Positions 17,970 through 26,286 of a stretch of 64,000 nt of DNA are shown in pieces. This DNA is from JAYOEY01 sp038116945. GTDB taxonomy: Bacteria; Pseudomonadota; Alphaproteobacteria; MPNO01; UBA2964. The stretch lies in contig JAYOEY010000006.1 of NCBI GenBank assembly GCA_038116945.1, positions 115,543-179,542 on the forward strand. Direction: 5' to 3'. The stretch's first letter is position 1; the number at the start of each line of letters is the position of its first letter. The translations under genes were made by a program, and so were the position numbers. A model generated the notes under the pieces. It ran no database searches. It had not been told where the DNA came from and was given only the letters and a program-made list of their open reading frames with translations.

Positions 17970-19442
17970 TCAAAACGATTTGGAAAACCCCATGTTAACG
18001 GCGTTTTCCAACAGATCTTCATCGGCATTCTTTACCGTACGACGGGTAAGATTGTACGAAAATGTTAACGAAACGTCGGCCATCAGACGATAGGACAGGC
18101 CGGCACGGAGACCAAGCTGCCGGCTTACGCGCCCGTCATCGGTTCCGAAATCGTTTTGTTCCAGACTGATTCCGAAATTGCCGGATGTCCGGCTGTTGAA
18201 GGTCCTGCCCAATGTCATGCCCGCGGTCAAACTGGTGGCGGTGATTCCGGTCGCCTCGGTATTGCGCCGGTTCCATGAAGCGGAAAGGCCGAAAGTCGTC
18301 AGCCGTCGCGACCCGTTGACGGAAATCTGCAGGGTATCGGACCGAAAGGTGTTTTCCTCGATTCCGAGATTGGAGGAGGAGCCGTCGATGGGAAGCCCGG
18401 TTGCCGCATCGACGATTTCGCCGGTGAGCGGATCGACGACGGCATTTGCGAGCGCATCCGAGATCTGGCTCTGGGTCGTCTGAAGAACCTGGCTGAAACT
18501 GGCCGTCAACCGGGTCCTTTCCGAAAGTCGGTGCGTCGCGTTGAAATTTATCGTGGTGGAATTGTTCTGACTGCCGTAGGTGAACCCCAGGCTGGTCTTG
18601 CCGCTGGGACGCGCCTGGAATCCGGCGTTCCAGGTCAGTCCCGTCGCGTTGTCGTTCAGGCTCGAATCGTCGATCGTTTCGTATCCGAGACTCGAAGTAA
18701 GCGAAATGCGGGGACTGACGATGTAGCTGAGGTTCCCGTTGACGGTCCGGGTCCGCAGCGATGGACGATCGCCGTCATTCTGCACTTTCCTGGAGGTGAC
18801 CAGACCCGACCAGCGAAAGGATGTAAACCGGCGACCGCCCGACGCGGACAGCCTGCTCGTAATCGACCGCGTACTCGTGAGATCGTTGGTCGCTGAATCG
18901 ACCTTGCTGAAGGTCGTCCGCGACTCCGTTTCAACCCAGGTCCCGAAATGGTGGCGGAAGACCGGCGTAATGTTGACGGTACGCGTTTCCGTCTGGTTGT
19001 TGTTCTGGCCGGCGACGGATTCGGACGATGCGACTTCGTTGTCGACGATCACCCGGGAAATCGATGCCTGGGATTCGATAAAAGCGGTCTTGTCCCATAC
19101 CTCGACCTGGCCGGTCGCGAGAAGGTTGTTGTTGACGGTGTCCCGGGCCGTGTCCTGTCTGTGCAGCAGCTTGGAAAACGAGTAGTTCAGCCCCATGCTC
19201 ATTCTGCCGCCGCGACCGCGAAGGCCAATGTTGGGCGTGATCTGCGTAATCAGTTCAGAGTTGCGTTCGGCATCGCCGACAGCCAGCCCGACATTGTCCG
19301 AAAAGGTTTCCTGAACCGCCACGCCCGAACTCATGCGCCAGTCGCCCGCGCGGCCGGGAGACGAATTCGCGATAGCCAGTCCGGCAACGACGCAGCATGC
19401 GGTCATTGTCGGAACGGTCGTCCGGTTTAAAACCCCCCTCAT
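17970..19442 (-). CDS. Outer-membrane beta-barrel protein, PEP-CTERM associated (TIGR03016-like)
   Basis: 490 residues. The N-terminus has a signal-like stretch (TACCVVAGLAIANSSPGRAG). The body is alternating short polar/hydrophobic strands rich in Ser, Thr, Asn and Arg (LTFSYNLTRRTVKN, TSLGFTYGSQNNSTTINF), and the last residue is Phe (GFSKSF), a standard signal for outer-membrane barrel insertion. This fits the PEP-CTERM system-associated barrel group that sits next to the ATPase and tyrosine kinase. It is probably the outer-membrane export or secretin-like component for the polymer. It follows the tyrosine kinase by 27 bases. Confidence 0.88.
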   Translation of the reverse strand: MRGVLNRTTVPTMTACCVVAGLAIANSSPGRAGDWRMSSGVAVQETFSDNVGLAVGDAERNSELITQITPNIGLRGRGGRMSMGLNYSFSKLLHRQDTARDTVNNNLLATGQVEVWDKTAFIESQASISRVIVDNEVASSESVAGQNNNQTETRTVNITPVFRHHFGTWVETESRTTFSKVDSATNDLTSTRSITSRLSASGGRRFTSFRWSGLVTSRKVQNDGDRPSLRTRTVNGNLSYIVSPRISLTSSLGYETIDDSSLNDNATGLTWNAGFQARPSGKTSLGFTYGSQNNSTTINFNATHRLSERTRLTASFSQVLQTTQSQISDALANAVVDPLTGEIVDAATGLPIDGSSSNLGIEENTFRSDTLQISVNGSRRLTTFGLSASWNRRNTEATGITATSLTAGMTLGRTFNSRTSGNFGISLEQNDFGTDDGRVSRQLGLRAGLSYRLMADVSLTFSYNLTRRTVKNADEDLLENAVNMGFSKSF

Positions 19443-19469
19443 ACCGCTGCGTTCCGCTACCGGTGCGGA

Positions 19470-20399
19470 CTAACGGTAATAACCATAATATCCGTCAAGG
19501 TTCTCCCCGCCGCCGATATTGCGAGCGCGATTGAGCAGCAGATAGATGTTTTCGCAGGAACTGACCAGGCGCAGCGCGCTGTCGGTCGAGGACTGTGTGC
19601 TTTTTTCGGCCAGCACCACGAAAACGATCTGTCCGACATGCAGCGACAGCACACCCGGAATACTGCTCATCAGAACAGGGGGCGAATCGAGAATGATAAT
19701 CCGGTCGGAATAGCGCCGCGTGATCTCGGCGACGAGCTTCTCCATCCGTTCGCTGGCGAAAAGTTCGGTCGCAAGGTGGTGGGCGCGTCCCGCGGGAAGG
19801 ACGGTAAAATTCTCGATATCGGTTCGAAGCAGGACATCCGACATATCGAGCGTATCGTCCGCGATAAGATCCATCAGACCGAGATCGGCGTCGAAACCCA
19901 TCACGCCCGGAACGCTGGGACGGGCGACATCGGCATCGACCAGCATGACGGTAAGGTCCCGTTCGAGCGCGATGCTCATCGCCAGGTTGATGGCGCTGAA
20001 CGTTTTGCCTTCATTGGGCTTGCCGCTTGTCACCATGATGAGGTTGTTGGGCCGGCCGCTCTCGCCGGGGTCATCGAATGCTTTCAACAGAAGCGGGCGC
20101 TTGATCAGCCTGAACTCCTCCGCGATCAGCGAGTGTTCCGCTCTGTTGTTGATGAGCCCTGCAACGTTCAGCCTGTTGTGATCGAGAACAATTCTCCTGC
20201 TGGCGCCCCGGCCCTTCGCTTCAAAGGAATCGGCCAGCCTGACAGGCCTGAGATTTGCGGTGCCCCGGCCCGGAGCCCGGTTAGCCGAAACCGGCCTGAC
20301 GGCGGTTACGACGTTGTCTCCGCCGTGAATCTCGAGATCGTTTTCGACCGGTGCGATTCTCGTACGCCGACGAAAAAATCCTTTGGGAGCCTTGCTCAT
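19470..20399 (-). CDS. Exopolysaccharide tyrosine autokinase (BY-kinase), XrtA associated
   Basis: 309 residues. A basic, disordered N-terminus of ~80 residues precedes an ATPase domain with Walker A VTSGKPNEGKTFSA (about 123-136), Walker A' LMLVDADVARPSV-type motif and IILDSPPVL. The C-terminus is a tyrosine cluster (YYGYYR) for autophosphorylation. This matches the PEP-CTERM tyrosine kinase group (TIGR03018). It works with the chain-length protein encoded 46 bases upstream to control polymer length and export through cycles of phosphorylation. Confidence 0.92.
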   Translation of the reverse strand: MSKAPKGFFRRRTRIAPVENDLEIHGGDNVVTAVRPVSANRAPGRGTANLRPVRLADSFEAKGRGASRRIVLDHNRLNVAGLINNRAEHSLIAEEFRLIKRPLLLKAFDDPGESGRPNNLIMVTSGKPNEGKTFSAINLAMSIALERDLTVMLVDADVARPSVPGVMGFDADLGLMDLIADDTLDMSDVLLRTDIENFTVLPAGRAHHLATELFASERMEKLVAEITRRYSDRIIILDSPPVLMSSIPGVLSLHVGQIVFVVLAEKSTQSSTDSALRLVSSCENIYLLLNRARNIGGGENLDGYYGYYR

Positions 20400-20445
20400 G
20401 CCAATACGCGCCGCCCGGACCGGATAAAGCGATCTTCCCGGCGCC

Positions 20446-22092
20446 TCAAATAATACCCAGACTTTTTATCTTGGCGATTCCGGAGTTCGCCAGATTGCCA
20501 AGCATCTTGCCTCCGTCGAACATTTCCAGCCCGACCAGTCCGCCGAATGCCATAAACAGGCAAACGCTGACAGCGGCGAACGCGACCAGTGCGCGGCGCT
20601 GCTTGCGGCGTTCCCGCACCGAAACGATGGCGCTGATACGACCGAGAACCGGCAGGGTAAAGGTCGACCGCAGTTTCTGGACGGTCGAAAACGTCGTGTT
20701 GATCTGACTGAGCAGGAAGGCGAACGCGACCCCCATGCCCAGCCCTGCGACCAGCACGACGGCAAACAGCAACGGGCGGTTGGGCCCGCTCGGCTTCGCC
20801 GGCAGTTTCGGCGGATCGATTACCCGGAATGTGATCTTCTGCGCCTTGGTTTCCAGTTCGCGGGCGAGGCGCGCCGATTCCTGCCGCTGACGCAGTTGGT
20901 CGTAGCCATGTTTGACGATCTGATAATCCCGGTTGAGCGCCTTCATCTGGGCTTCCACCTGAGGCACGAGCTTGGCGACCTTGGACCATTTCGCCTCGGC
21001 CCTGGCTTGCTGATCCAGACGGCTCTTGAGGGCCGCGAGGACGCCTTCCTGCTGCACGAGCTGGAGCTTGACCTGCTCGTAAACCGGATTGGACACCATC
21101 TTGTTTCCGGGCTTCTTGGCCGGCTGTTTTTCGTCCTCCTGGCCTTCGATCGGCGACACCATAGGCATTTCCTGCTGCGCCTCGAGTTCCTTCTGAAGGG
21201 CATCAAGGCGCCGCTTGGTGCTCTGCACGTCCGGATGCTTTTCGGTATATCGCGTCAGCAGCGAATCCATGATCTGCTGCATTTCCAGAATGCGAAGATG
21301 CAGATCGTCCATGGGACCGGTGACTTTCTGGGACATGACCTTTGCGTCGTCCGCTACTTCGAGAAACTGGGGAACCTCCTTCAGCTGGGAGCGCATTTCG
21401 TCGCGGATCATGGTCGCCTCGCCGATCTGGGCCTCTGTAGCGGACTTGATCTGACGAATTTTCTGCATATGGGCGTAATAATTTCCTTCGCCCGGCATCA
21501 TGCCCATATTGTCCCGCTTGAATTTGGCGAGGCGCTGCTCCGCCGCGACAAGCTGGCGTTCGTAATCGCGTATCTGGCCGTCGAGAAACCGGCGCGTGGT
21601 TTCCATGTCCTTGCGGCTGGCGCCGAGATTGCCCTCGACGAAAATCTGCATGACCGCCTGAACCACGCGCTTGGTCAGGGATTTTTCGGTATCCTCATAC
21701 GAGATACTGAACAGGTTCCGCCCTTGCTGCACGACCTTGATCTTGGCGGACATCGCATCGATCAGCGCTTCCTTGTCTTCCTCGTTCTTGAGCTTGAGGT
21801 CGAGGTCGGTCATCAGAATGATTTTTTCGATATTGGGCCGGCTCAGCAGGGTCCGGCGCATGATATCGATCTGCTGGAACAGGTTGACGTTTACCGCAAT
21901 GCCCTGCATCAGCGGCCCGAGCATCGTATCCATGTCGACGTAAATTCGCGCCGAAGAGTTGTAGCGATCGGGCATACTCGCGACGACGCTCCAGCCCGCG
22001 CCGCATACGCCCCACGCCACGACGAGGACCCACCACCGGCGGCGCCAGACGCCGGCAGCCAGTACGAGGACCTGAACAAGAATTTCGTTCAT
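20446..22092 (-). CDS. Polysaccharide chain-length determinant, XrtA associated (Wzz-like)
   Basis: 548 residues with an N-terminal membrane helix (WWVLVVAWGVCGAGWSVVAS), a long periplasmic coiled-coil region (about 160-400, for example RLAKFKRDNMGMMPGEGN) and a proline-rich segment plus second helix near 440 (PPKLPAKPSGPNRPLLFAVV). An additional C-terminal helix (FAAVSVCLFMAFGGLVGLEM) is present. It matches the PEP-CTERM chain-length group (TIGR03007). It spans the periplasm and couples the tyrosine kinase to the export channel. A 343-base gap separates it from the export lipoprotein, which suggests its own promoter or an RNA element. Confidence 0.92.
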   Translation of the reverse strand: MNEILVQVLVLAAGVWRRRWWVLVVAWGVCGAGWSVVASMPDRYNSSARIYVDMDTMLGPLMQGIAVNVNLFQQIDIMRRTLLSRPNIEKIILMTDLDLKLKNEEDKEALIDAMSAKIKVVQQGRNLFSISYEDTEKSLTKRVVQAVMQIFVEGNLGASRKDMETTRRFLDGQIRDYERQLVAAEQRLAKFKRDNMGMMPGEGNYYAHMQKIRQIKSATEAQIGEATMIRDEMRSQLKEVPQFLEVADDAKVMSQKVTGPMDDLHLRILEMQQIMDSLLTRYTEKHPDVQSTKRRLDALQKELEAQQEMPMVSPIEGQEDEKQPAKKPGNKMVSNPVYEQVKLQLVQQEGVLAALKSRLDQQARAEAKWSKVAKLVPQVEAQMKALNRDYQIVKHGYDQLRQRQESARLARELETKAQKITFRVIDPPKLPAKPSGPNRPLLFAVVLVAGLGMGVAFAFLLSQINTTFSTVQKLRSTFTLPVLGRISAIVSVRERRKQRRALVAFAAVSVCLFMAFGGLVGLEMFDGGKMLGNLANSGIAKIKSLGII

Positions 22093-22217
22093 TCAATCAA
22101 CCCGTTAAGGCGCACCTGCAAACCGATGACCCGTACGACCGCCGGCCACCGGAACGCTTCCGATCGAAGACCAGGGTCGAATACGGTTCTTACATAGGCG
22201 ACCGAATGCACAATACA

Positions 22218-22233
22218 AGCAGCCGCCCGGCCA
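22218..22233 (-). promoter_or_regulatory. Candidate sigma-54 promoter before the chain-length gene
   Basis: Read on minus, TGGCCGG-GCGG-CTGCT aligns with the -24/-12 consensus TGGCACG-N4-TTGCW at nine of twelve positions, with GG and GC exactly ten bases apart. It is 126 bases upstream of the chain-length ATG. PrsR in this window is a sigma-54 activator, which makes such a promoter plausible. In GC-rich DNA this match can occur by chance. Confidence 0.35.
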
Positions 22234-22390
22234 ATACGCGCGGTAAAACGCCTTGAAAAGCTAGCAGCGTCAACCGCGCCACGCAAGCACAAAGCCATTG
22301 GCCATATCGTAGGGAATCGTTGATTTACAACGTCTTAACGCCGGGAACCGAAGGACGGCCTCTACGTTCCGCCAGAAATGCGCTCCCTCC

Positions 22391-22415
22391 CTCTATTCCG
22401 GATATCGGAATAGAG
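22391..22415. terminator. Perfect 10-bp hairpin after the export lipoprotein gene
   Basis: CTCTATTCCG and CGGAATAGAG form a perfect stem around GATAT, 21 bases past the export gene stop on the minus strand. There is no U-run, so it may be an RNA-stability or attenuation element rather than an intrinsic terminator. Confidence 0.45.
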
Positions 22416-22435
22416 TACGACTTCGCCTCGCTCCA

Positions 22436-23065
22436 TCAGAACCACGCTTCCGGAATTACGATTATGTCGCCAGGCAGAATTTTCACATTGGCTGACATGT
22501 CGCCATTGCGGAGAAGATCGTCGATGTAAACACGGTAGGTTTTCGGTTTGCCTTCGACGGCCCGGGTTATCGTCGCGCGGTTGCCTGCCGCGAATTCGGT
22601 TATGCCGCCGACCGAAATCATCACGTCGAGCAGCGTCATGGTGGATCGATAGGGAAGCGCCTGCGGCCGGGCAGCCTCGCCGACGATGCGCACCCTGTCG
22701 GCGAAGGGACCGACGAACCTTTGAACGATGACCGTAACGATCGGGTCCTGAATGTATTTCGACAGTTCCTTTTCGATATCGCGCGCGAGTTCGGTCGGGG
22801 TCTTGTTTACGGCGGGCAGGTCCTCGATCAGGGGAATCGTGATTTTTCCGTCTGGCCGGACGGATACGCCGGTCGACAGTTCACCGTTCCGCCAGACGAA
22901 AATCGAAAGTGAATCGTCCGAACCGATCCTGTAGGGCAGCCCGTCCGTCTCTTCCTTGTTGACGAGCGGCGCGGTCGGCAGGGTTTCCGGCCACGAACAC
23001 CCCCACAGAACGGAAAAAGCCGTCAGAAACAGGCAGTTCCGGAATAGTTTTTTCCAGCCGATCAT
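22436..23065 (-). CDS. Polysaccharide export lipoprotein (Wza-like), XrtA associated
   Basis: 209 residues from ATG 23065. A short basic N-terminus and hydrophobic stretch end in the lipobox VLWGC, so the mature protein is lipid-anchored. The Poly_export domain follows (YRIGSDDSLSIFVWRNGELS, VRPDGKITIPLIEDL) and then a SLBB-like domain (VRIVGEAARPQALPYRS). This matches the PEP-CTERM export group (TIGR03027). It forms the periplasmic/outer-membrane polymer channel. A TTG thirty bases upstream is in frame, but ATG leaves a 40-base leader behind the promoter at 23116-23146. Confidence 0.92.
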   Translation of the reverse strand: MIGWKKLFRNCLFLTAFSVLWGCSWPETLPTAPLVNKEETDGLPYRIGSDDSLSIFVWRNGELSTGVSVRPDGKITIPLIEDLPAVNKTPTELARDIEKELSKYIQDPIVTVIVQRFVGPFADRVRIVGEAARPQALPYRSTMTLLDVMISVGGITEFAAGNRATITRAVEGKPKTYRVYIDDLLRNGDMSANVKILPGDIIVIPEAWF

Positions 23066-23115
23066 CGCAAACCAGTCAAACGTTCCATTGAGCAAACACG
23101 CAAACGGCAGGCGGG

Positions 23116-23146
23116 ACTATACTCTGCCCGGGCCCGCCTGTGTCAA
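23116..23146 (-). promoter_or_regulatory. Candidate sigma-70 promoter for the export-to-amidotransferase run
   Basis: On minus, a perfect TTGACA (23146-23141) and TATAGT (23121-23116) are 19 bases apart. AGGCGGG and CCCGCCT form an inverted repeat around the -10 box and most of the spacer (23109-23140), a possible operator. Spacing is slightly long but both boxes are good. Confidence 0.45.
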
Positions 23147-23188
23147 AATCAAATAGCGCACGTCCATCCCCGTCGCCTGCTGCGCGGT

Positions 23189-25054
23189 TCAGGCCGCGAA
23201 CCCGCGGGACTGCAACCAGAGTTCGAGCATCATGATGTCCCAGGCGCTGTTGGAGATATAGGGGGAGCCATCAGGCGCGAGGTTTTTCGCAACGAGCTCG
23301 ATAAAGGCCTTACGGACATACCCCCGCTTTCCAAAGCCGCTCATCGCGTCCATCACGATGTCGTTCATGCGCGGGTCGAGCCGCATCCATTCCACCGTGG
23401 GGAGCCCGAACCCGTGCTTCTGTTTGGTCAGTGTGCCGGGCGGCAGGAAATCCCGGAAACAATGCTTGTAGAAGCCCCGCAACTCGCCTCCCTGCATCAG
23501 CAGGGATCCGGGAATTCCGGCCGAAAATTCGACGAGATCGTCATCGAGAAACGGGTAACGTACTTCGATGCCGGCCATTTCCGAGGCGCGCCCCACCTTG
23601 AGCAGATCGTTGTCGGCCAGCGTCCGCTGCAGGTCGACCGCCATCATTCGCTGCACCATGGAGGACGATTCGCAGTCTTGGTACAGGGCGCGAATCCCGG
23701 CGACGGGCGCATCGGGATCGATTGCAGACAGAAAATCGCTTTCGAAGATATCCTGAAGAGGGGTTGCGACAAGCACGTGATGAGCGAACGTGCGATCCGG
23801 CATCGGCATTGCGGCAAGCCGCAGAAAATTCTGCGCGCGCGCGGCAAGACGCGTAACGCCCATGCCGGAAAGCGCCGAAACCGCGGGTCCGACGAGTCCG
23901 TTTCGAAGAATTGCCGGCAGCGCATTGTAACGCTCGAAAATGCCGAAATGCCGGTAGCGGTCGTTGCCGGCAAAAAGCTCATCCCCTCCGTCGCCCGCGA
24001 TCATGACATCGACGCCCCTTGCCCGCGCCTCGCGCGCGCAGCACCAGGTCGGCACCGCCGAGGAATTGCCGAACGGCTCGTCATAGCCGTCGGCCAGCCG
24101 GGGAACGGCGTCCATGAGATCGTCGGACCGAATGTAGTAAGCGACGTGATCGGCGCCGAAATGCTGCGCTGCGGCTGCCGCATACGGCATTTCATCGAAT
24201 CCCTCGGAATCGAACCCGATGGTAAAGGCGCGGACGCCCGCTCCGCTCTCGCGACACAGGAGACCCGTCATCGTCGAGCTGTCGAGCCCCCCGCTGAGAA
24301 ACGCGCCGATCCGGTCCGGGGGCTCGTTTGCGACGCAACGGGCCACTGACTCTCCCAGCAGCGTCCGCAGGCGTTCTTCGAGAGCCGCTTCGGTCCCGGA
24401 GGCAATCTCCCGATAGGGCATTCGCCAGTAGCGTTCGGTCCGGACCCCGTCGGCGTCGGCGATCAGCATTTCGCCGGCGAGGAGCTTCGACTGCTCGCGA
24501 TAGATCGTCGACGGCGCGGGACTCATATAAAAAAACAGATAGTCGAAAATCCCCTGTTCCGAGAGGGTGGCGGCGACGCCGGGGTGCGCCGCAACCGCGT
24601 CGGCGGACGTGCCGAACGCCAGGCCGCCGTCAGCCGTCCGCGCGTGATAAAGCCGCCCGATGCCCATCCGGTCGACGGCAAGCAGCAGGCGCCGCCGGCC
24701 GTGATCGACCACGGCGACCGAGAACGAGCCTTTGAGGGACGACAGGAAACCGTCGCCGAACAGCCGGTACGCTTCGACAAGCGCGGCGGGGTGCCCGCTT
24801 TCCCGTGCAATTTTCGCGAGGCGGACGTCGGTCCATAGCGGCGCGCCGTCGATAGCCGCCAGCAGCCCTTCGGTCTCCACTGCACGCCGTACGCTCCGCC
24901 ACGACCGGACAAAACATGCAGAATTGCCGGAAAAGAGCGATGTCGCCTCGCCGCCGGCACGGTCCAGAGGCCGGCTCATGCCGCCGAGGGCGGCGCGCGC
25001 CTCGGGCGCGGGGAGCGGTCTGCCAGCCAGCGCCCAGCCGCACAAACCTGTCAA
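23189..25054 (-). CDS. Asparagine synthase-like amidotransferase (second copy)
   Basis: About 620 residues. The synthase domain is intact, with AFLSGGLDSSTMTG (about 251-264) and MIAGDGGDELFAGNDRYRHF. The glutaminase half is divergent: the HRGPDG loop is replaced by RPLDRAGGEATSL. The start decides the chemistry. TTG 25054 has GGAGG seven bases upstream but gives MTGLCGW, with Cys at position 5; TTG 25045 gives MCGW, with the N-terminal Cys that class II glutaminases need. The gene overlaps the decarboxylase stop by four bases (TTGA), so the two are coupled. It probably amidates a product of the acyl/amine module or the polymer. Confidence 0.85.
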   Translation of the reverse strand: MTGLCGWALAGRPLPAPEARAALGGMSRPLDRAGGEATSLFSGNSACFVRSWRSVRRAVETEGLLAAIDGAPLWTDVRLAKIARESGHPAALVEAYRLFGDGFLSSLKGSFSVAVVDHGRRRLLLAVDRMGIGRLYHARTADGGLAFGTSADAVAAHPGVAATLSEQGIFDYLFFYMSPAPSTIYREQSKLLAGEMLIADADGVRTERYWRMPYREIASGTEAALEERLRTLLGESVARCVANEPPDRIGAFLSGGLDSSTMTGLLCRESGAGVRAFTIGFDSEGFDEMPYAAAAAQHFGADHVAYYIRSDDLMDAVPRLADGYDEPFGNSSAVPTWCCAREARARGVDVMIAGDGGDELFAGNDRYRHFGIFERYNALPAILRNGLVGPAVSALSGMGVTRLAARAQNFLRLAAMPMPDRTFAHHVLVATPLQDIFESDFLSAIDPDAPVAGIRALYQDCESSSMVQRMMAVDLQRTLADNDLLKVGRASEMAGIEVRYPFLDDDLVEFSAGIPGSLLMQGGELRGFYKHCFRDFLPPGTLTKQKHGFGLPTVEWMRLDPRMNDIVMDAMSGFGKRGYVRKAFIELVAKNLAPDGSPYISNSAWDIMMLELWLQSRGFAA

Positions 25055-26286
25055 ACCAGCACCTCCGCCGGATCGGGATGGCTGAGAAAACGCGTCGGAC
25101 TGGCCGTCAGCCCGTAGGCGCCCGACTGAAATACGACGACAAGGTCGCCTGCACGGGCCGGGGGAAGATCGATCTTTGCCCCAAGCAGGTCGAGCGGGGT
25201 GCAGAGCGGGCCGACGACATTGACGGTCCTGCGCCGGGCGTCGCCCATCCTGTTTCCGATCGCGAGCGGATAGTTGCGCCGGATGGTTTGCCCGAAATTT
25301 CCGGACGCCGCGAGATGCTGGTGCAATCCGCCGTCGGTAACCAGGAAGGTTTCGCCGCCCGAAACCTTTTTATCGACGACCCGGCAGACGTAAATTCCCG
25401 CCTCCCCGACAATGTACCGCCCGAGCTCGACGATCAGCCGCGCCTCAGGCAGTGCAGACGCTACCCTGTCCCGCAGCGCGGCGAGCGCCCTGGCGACGGG
25501 GCGCAGGTCCAGCGCCCGGTCGTTCGGAAAATAGGGAATGCCGAACCCGCCGCCGATATTGACATGCCTGACCGGCCCAGGCGCCTGTTTCGCCAGAGCG
25601 ATCGCCAGCTCGACCGTCTTGGCCTGCGCCTCGACCAGCAGTTCGGCGCGCAGGTTCTGGGAGCCGGCAAAAATATGAAAGCCCTGAAAATCGAGACCGG
25701 ATGCGCCGATACGCTTCAGGACAGCGGGAACCCGCGCGGCATCGATGCCGAACTGCTGCGCGCCGCCTCCCATATGCATGCCGGAAGCCTTGAGCGTGAA
25801 ATCGGGATTGACCCGGACGGCGACCCGCGGCCGCACCCCGAGACGACGGCCGGCCTTTTCGATCCGTGCGAGTTCCAACGCGGATTCCAGATTGATCGTG
25901 ATGCCGGCCGCCACGGATTGTTCTATCTCGACCGCGCTCTTGCCGGGACCGGCAAAACTGACACTGGCCGGATCCGTCCCCGCATCGAGCGCCGTCAGCA
26001 GTTCCCGGCCGGACGCGACATCGAGGCCATCCACCTGTCGCGCGACATGCCCGACCAGGGCAGGCATTGGATTCGCCTTGACCGCATAATGCAGATCGAC
26101 GCCTTTGGGCAGCAGGCGTTTCAGCGTCCCGATCCTTTGCGTAATCATCTTCCGGTCGTAGGCATAAAAAGGCGTCTGTCCGACACGCGCGGCCAGCCGG
26201 TCGAGCCGGATGCCGCCGATCGTCAGGAAACCGTCCTCGATGTCGAACCGGGCTATGGGGTGGGGCCAGTCGTTCTTCGCGGCCAT
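25051..26286 (-). CDS. PLP-dependent decarboxylase, exosortase A-associated
   Basis: 411 residues of the alanine racemase-like fold III family. The PLP lysine is K70 in LHYAVKANPMPAL, the glycine-rich phosphate loop is INIGGGFGIPYF-like (VNIGGGFGIPYFP), and the C-terminal conserved Cys is in GPLCTPLDLLG. It resembles diaminopimelate/ornithine decarboxylases and the exosortase-linked group TIGR03099. It would decarboxylate an amino acid, perhaps while bound to a carrier protein. Its start directly abuts the acyl-CoA ligase stop (no gap), and it overlaps the next amidotransferase, making a tight three-gene unit. Confidence 0.92.
   Translation of the reverse strand: MAAKNDWPHPIARFDIEDGFLTIGGIRLDRLAARVGQTPFYAYDRKMITQRIGTLKRLLPKGVDLHYAVKANPMPALVGHVARQVDGLDVASGRELLTALDAGTDPASVSFAGPGKSAVEIEQSVAAGITINLESALELARIEKAGRRLGVRPRVAVRVNPDFTLKASGMHMGGGAQQFGIDAARVPAVLKRIGASGLDFQGFHIFAGSQNLRAELLVEAQAKTVELAIALAKQAPGPVRHVNIGGGFGIPYFPNDRALDLRPVARALAALRDRVASALPEARLIVELGRYIVGEAGIYVCRVVDKKVSGGETFLVTDGGLHQHLAASGNFGQTIRRNYPLAIGNRMGDARRRTVNVVGPLCTPLDLLGAKIDLPPARAGDLVVVFQSGAYGLTASPTRFLSHPDPAEVLV

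Larger units (their letters stand above)
22093..22435. other. Intergenic region between export lipoprotein and chain-length genes
   Basis: 343 bases without a supported gene. It contains a strong 25-base hairpin near the export gene stop and a sigma-54-like element about 125 bases before the chain-length start. No other structure is clear. Confidence 0.7.

Noticed and set aside
22117..22131. Second GG-N10-GC motif on minus, 25 bases before the chain-length ATG
   Set aside because: TTGCA is good but the -24 half is poor, and the stronger element at 22218-22233 is preferred.
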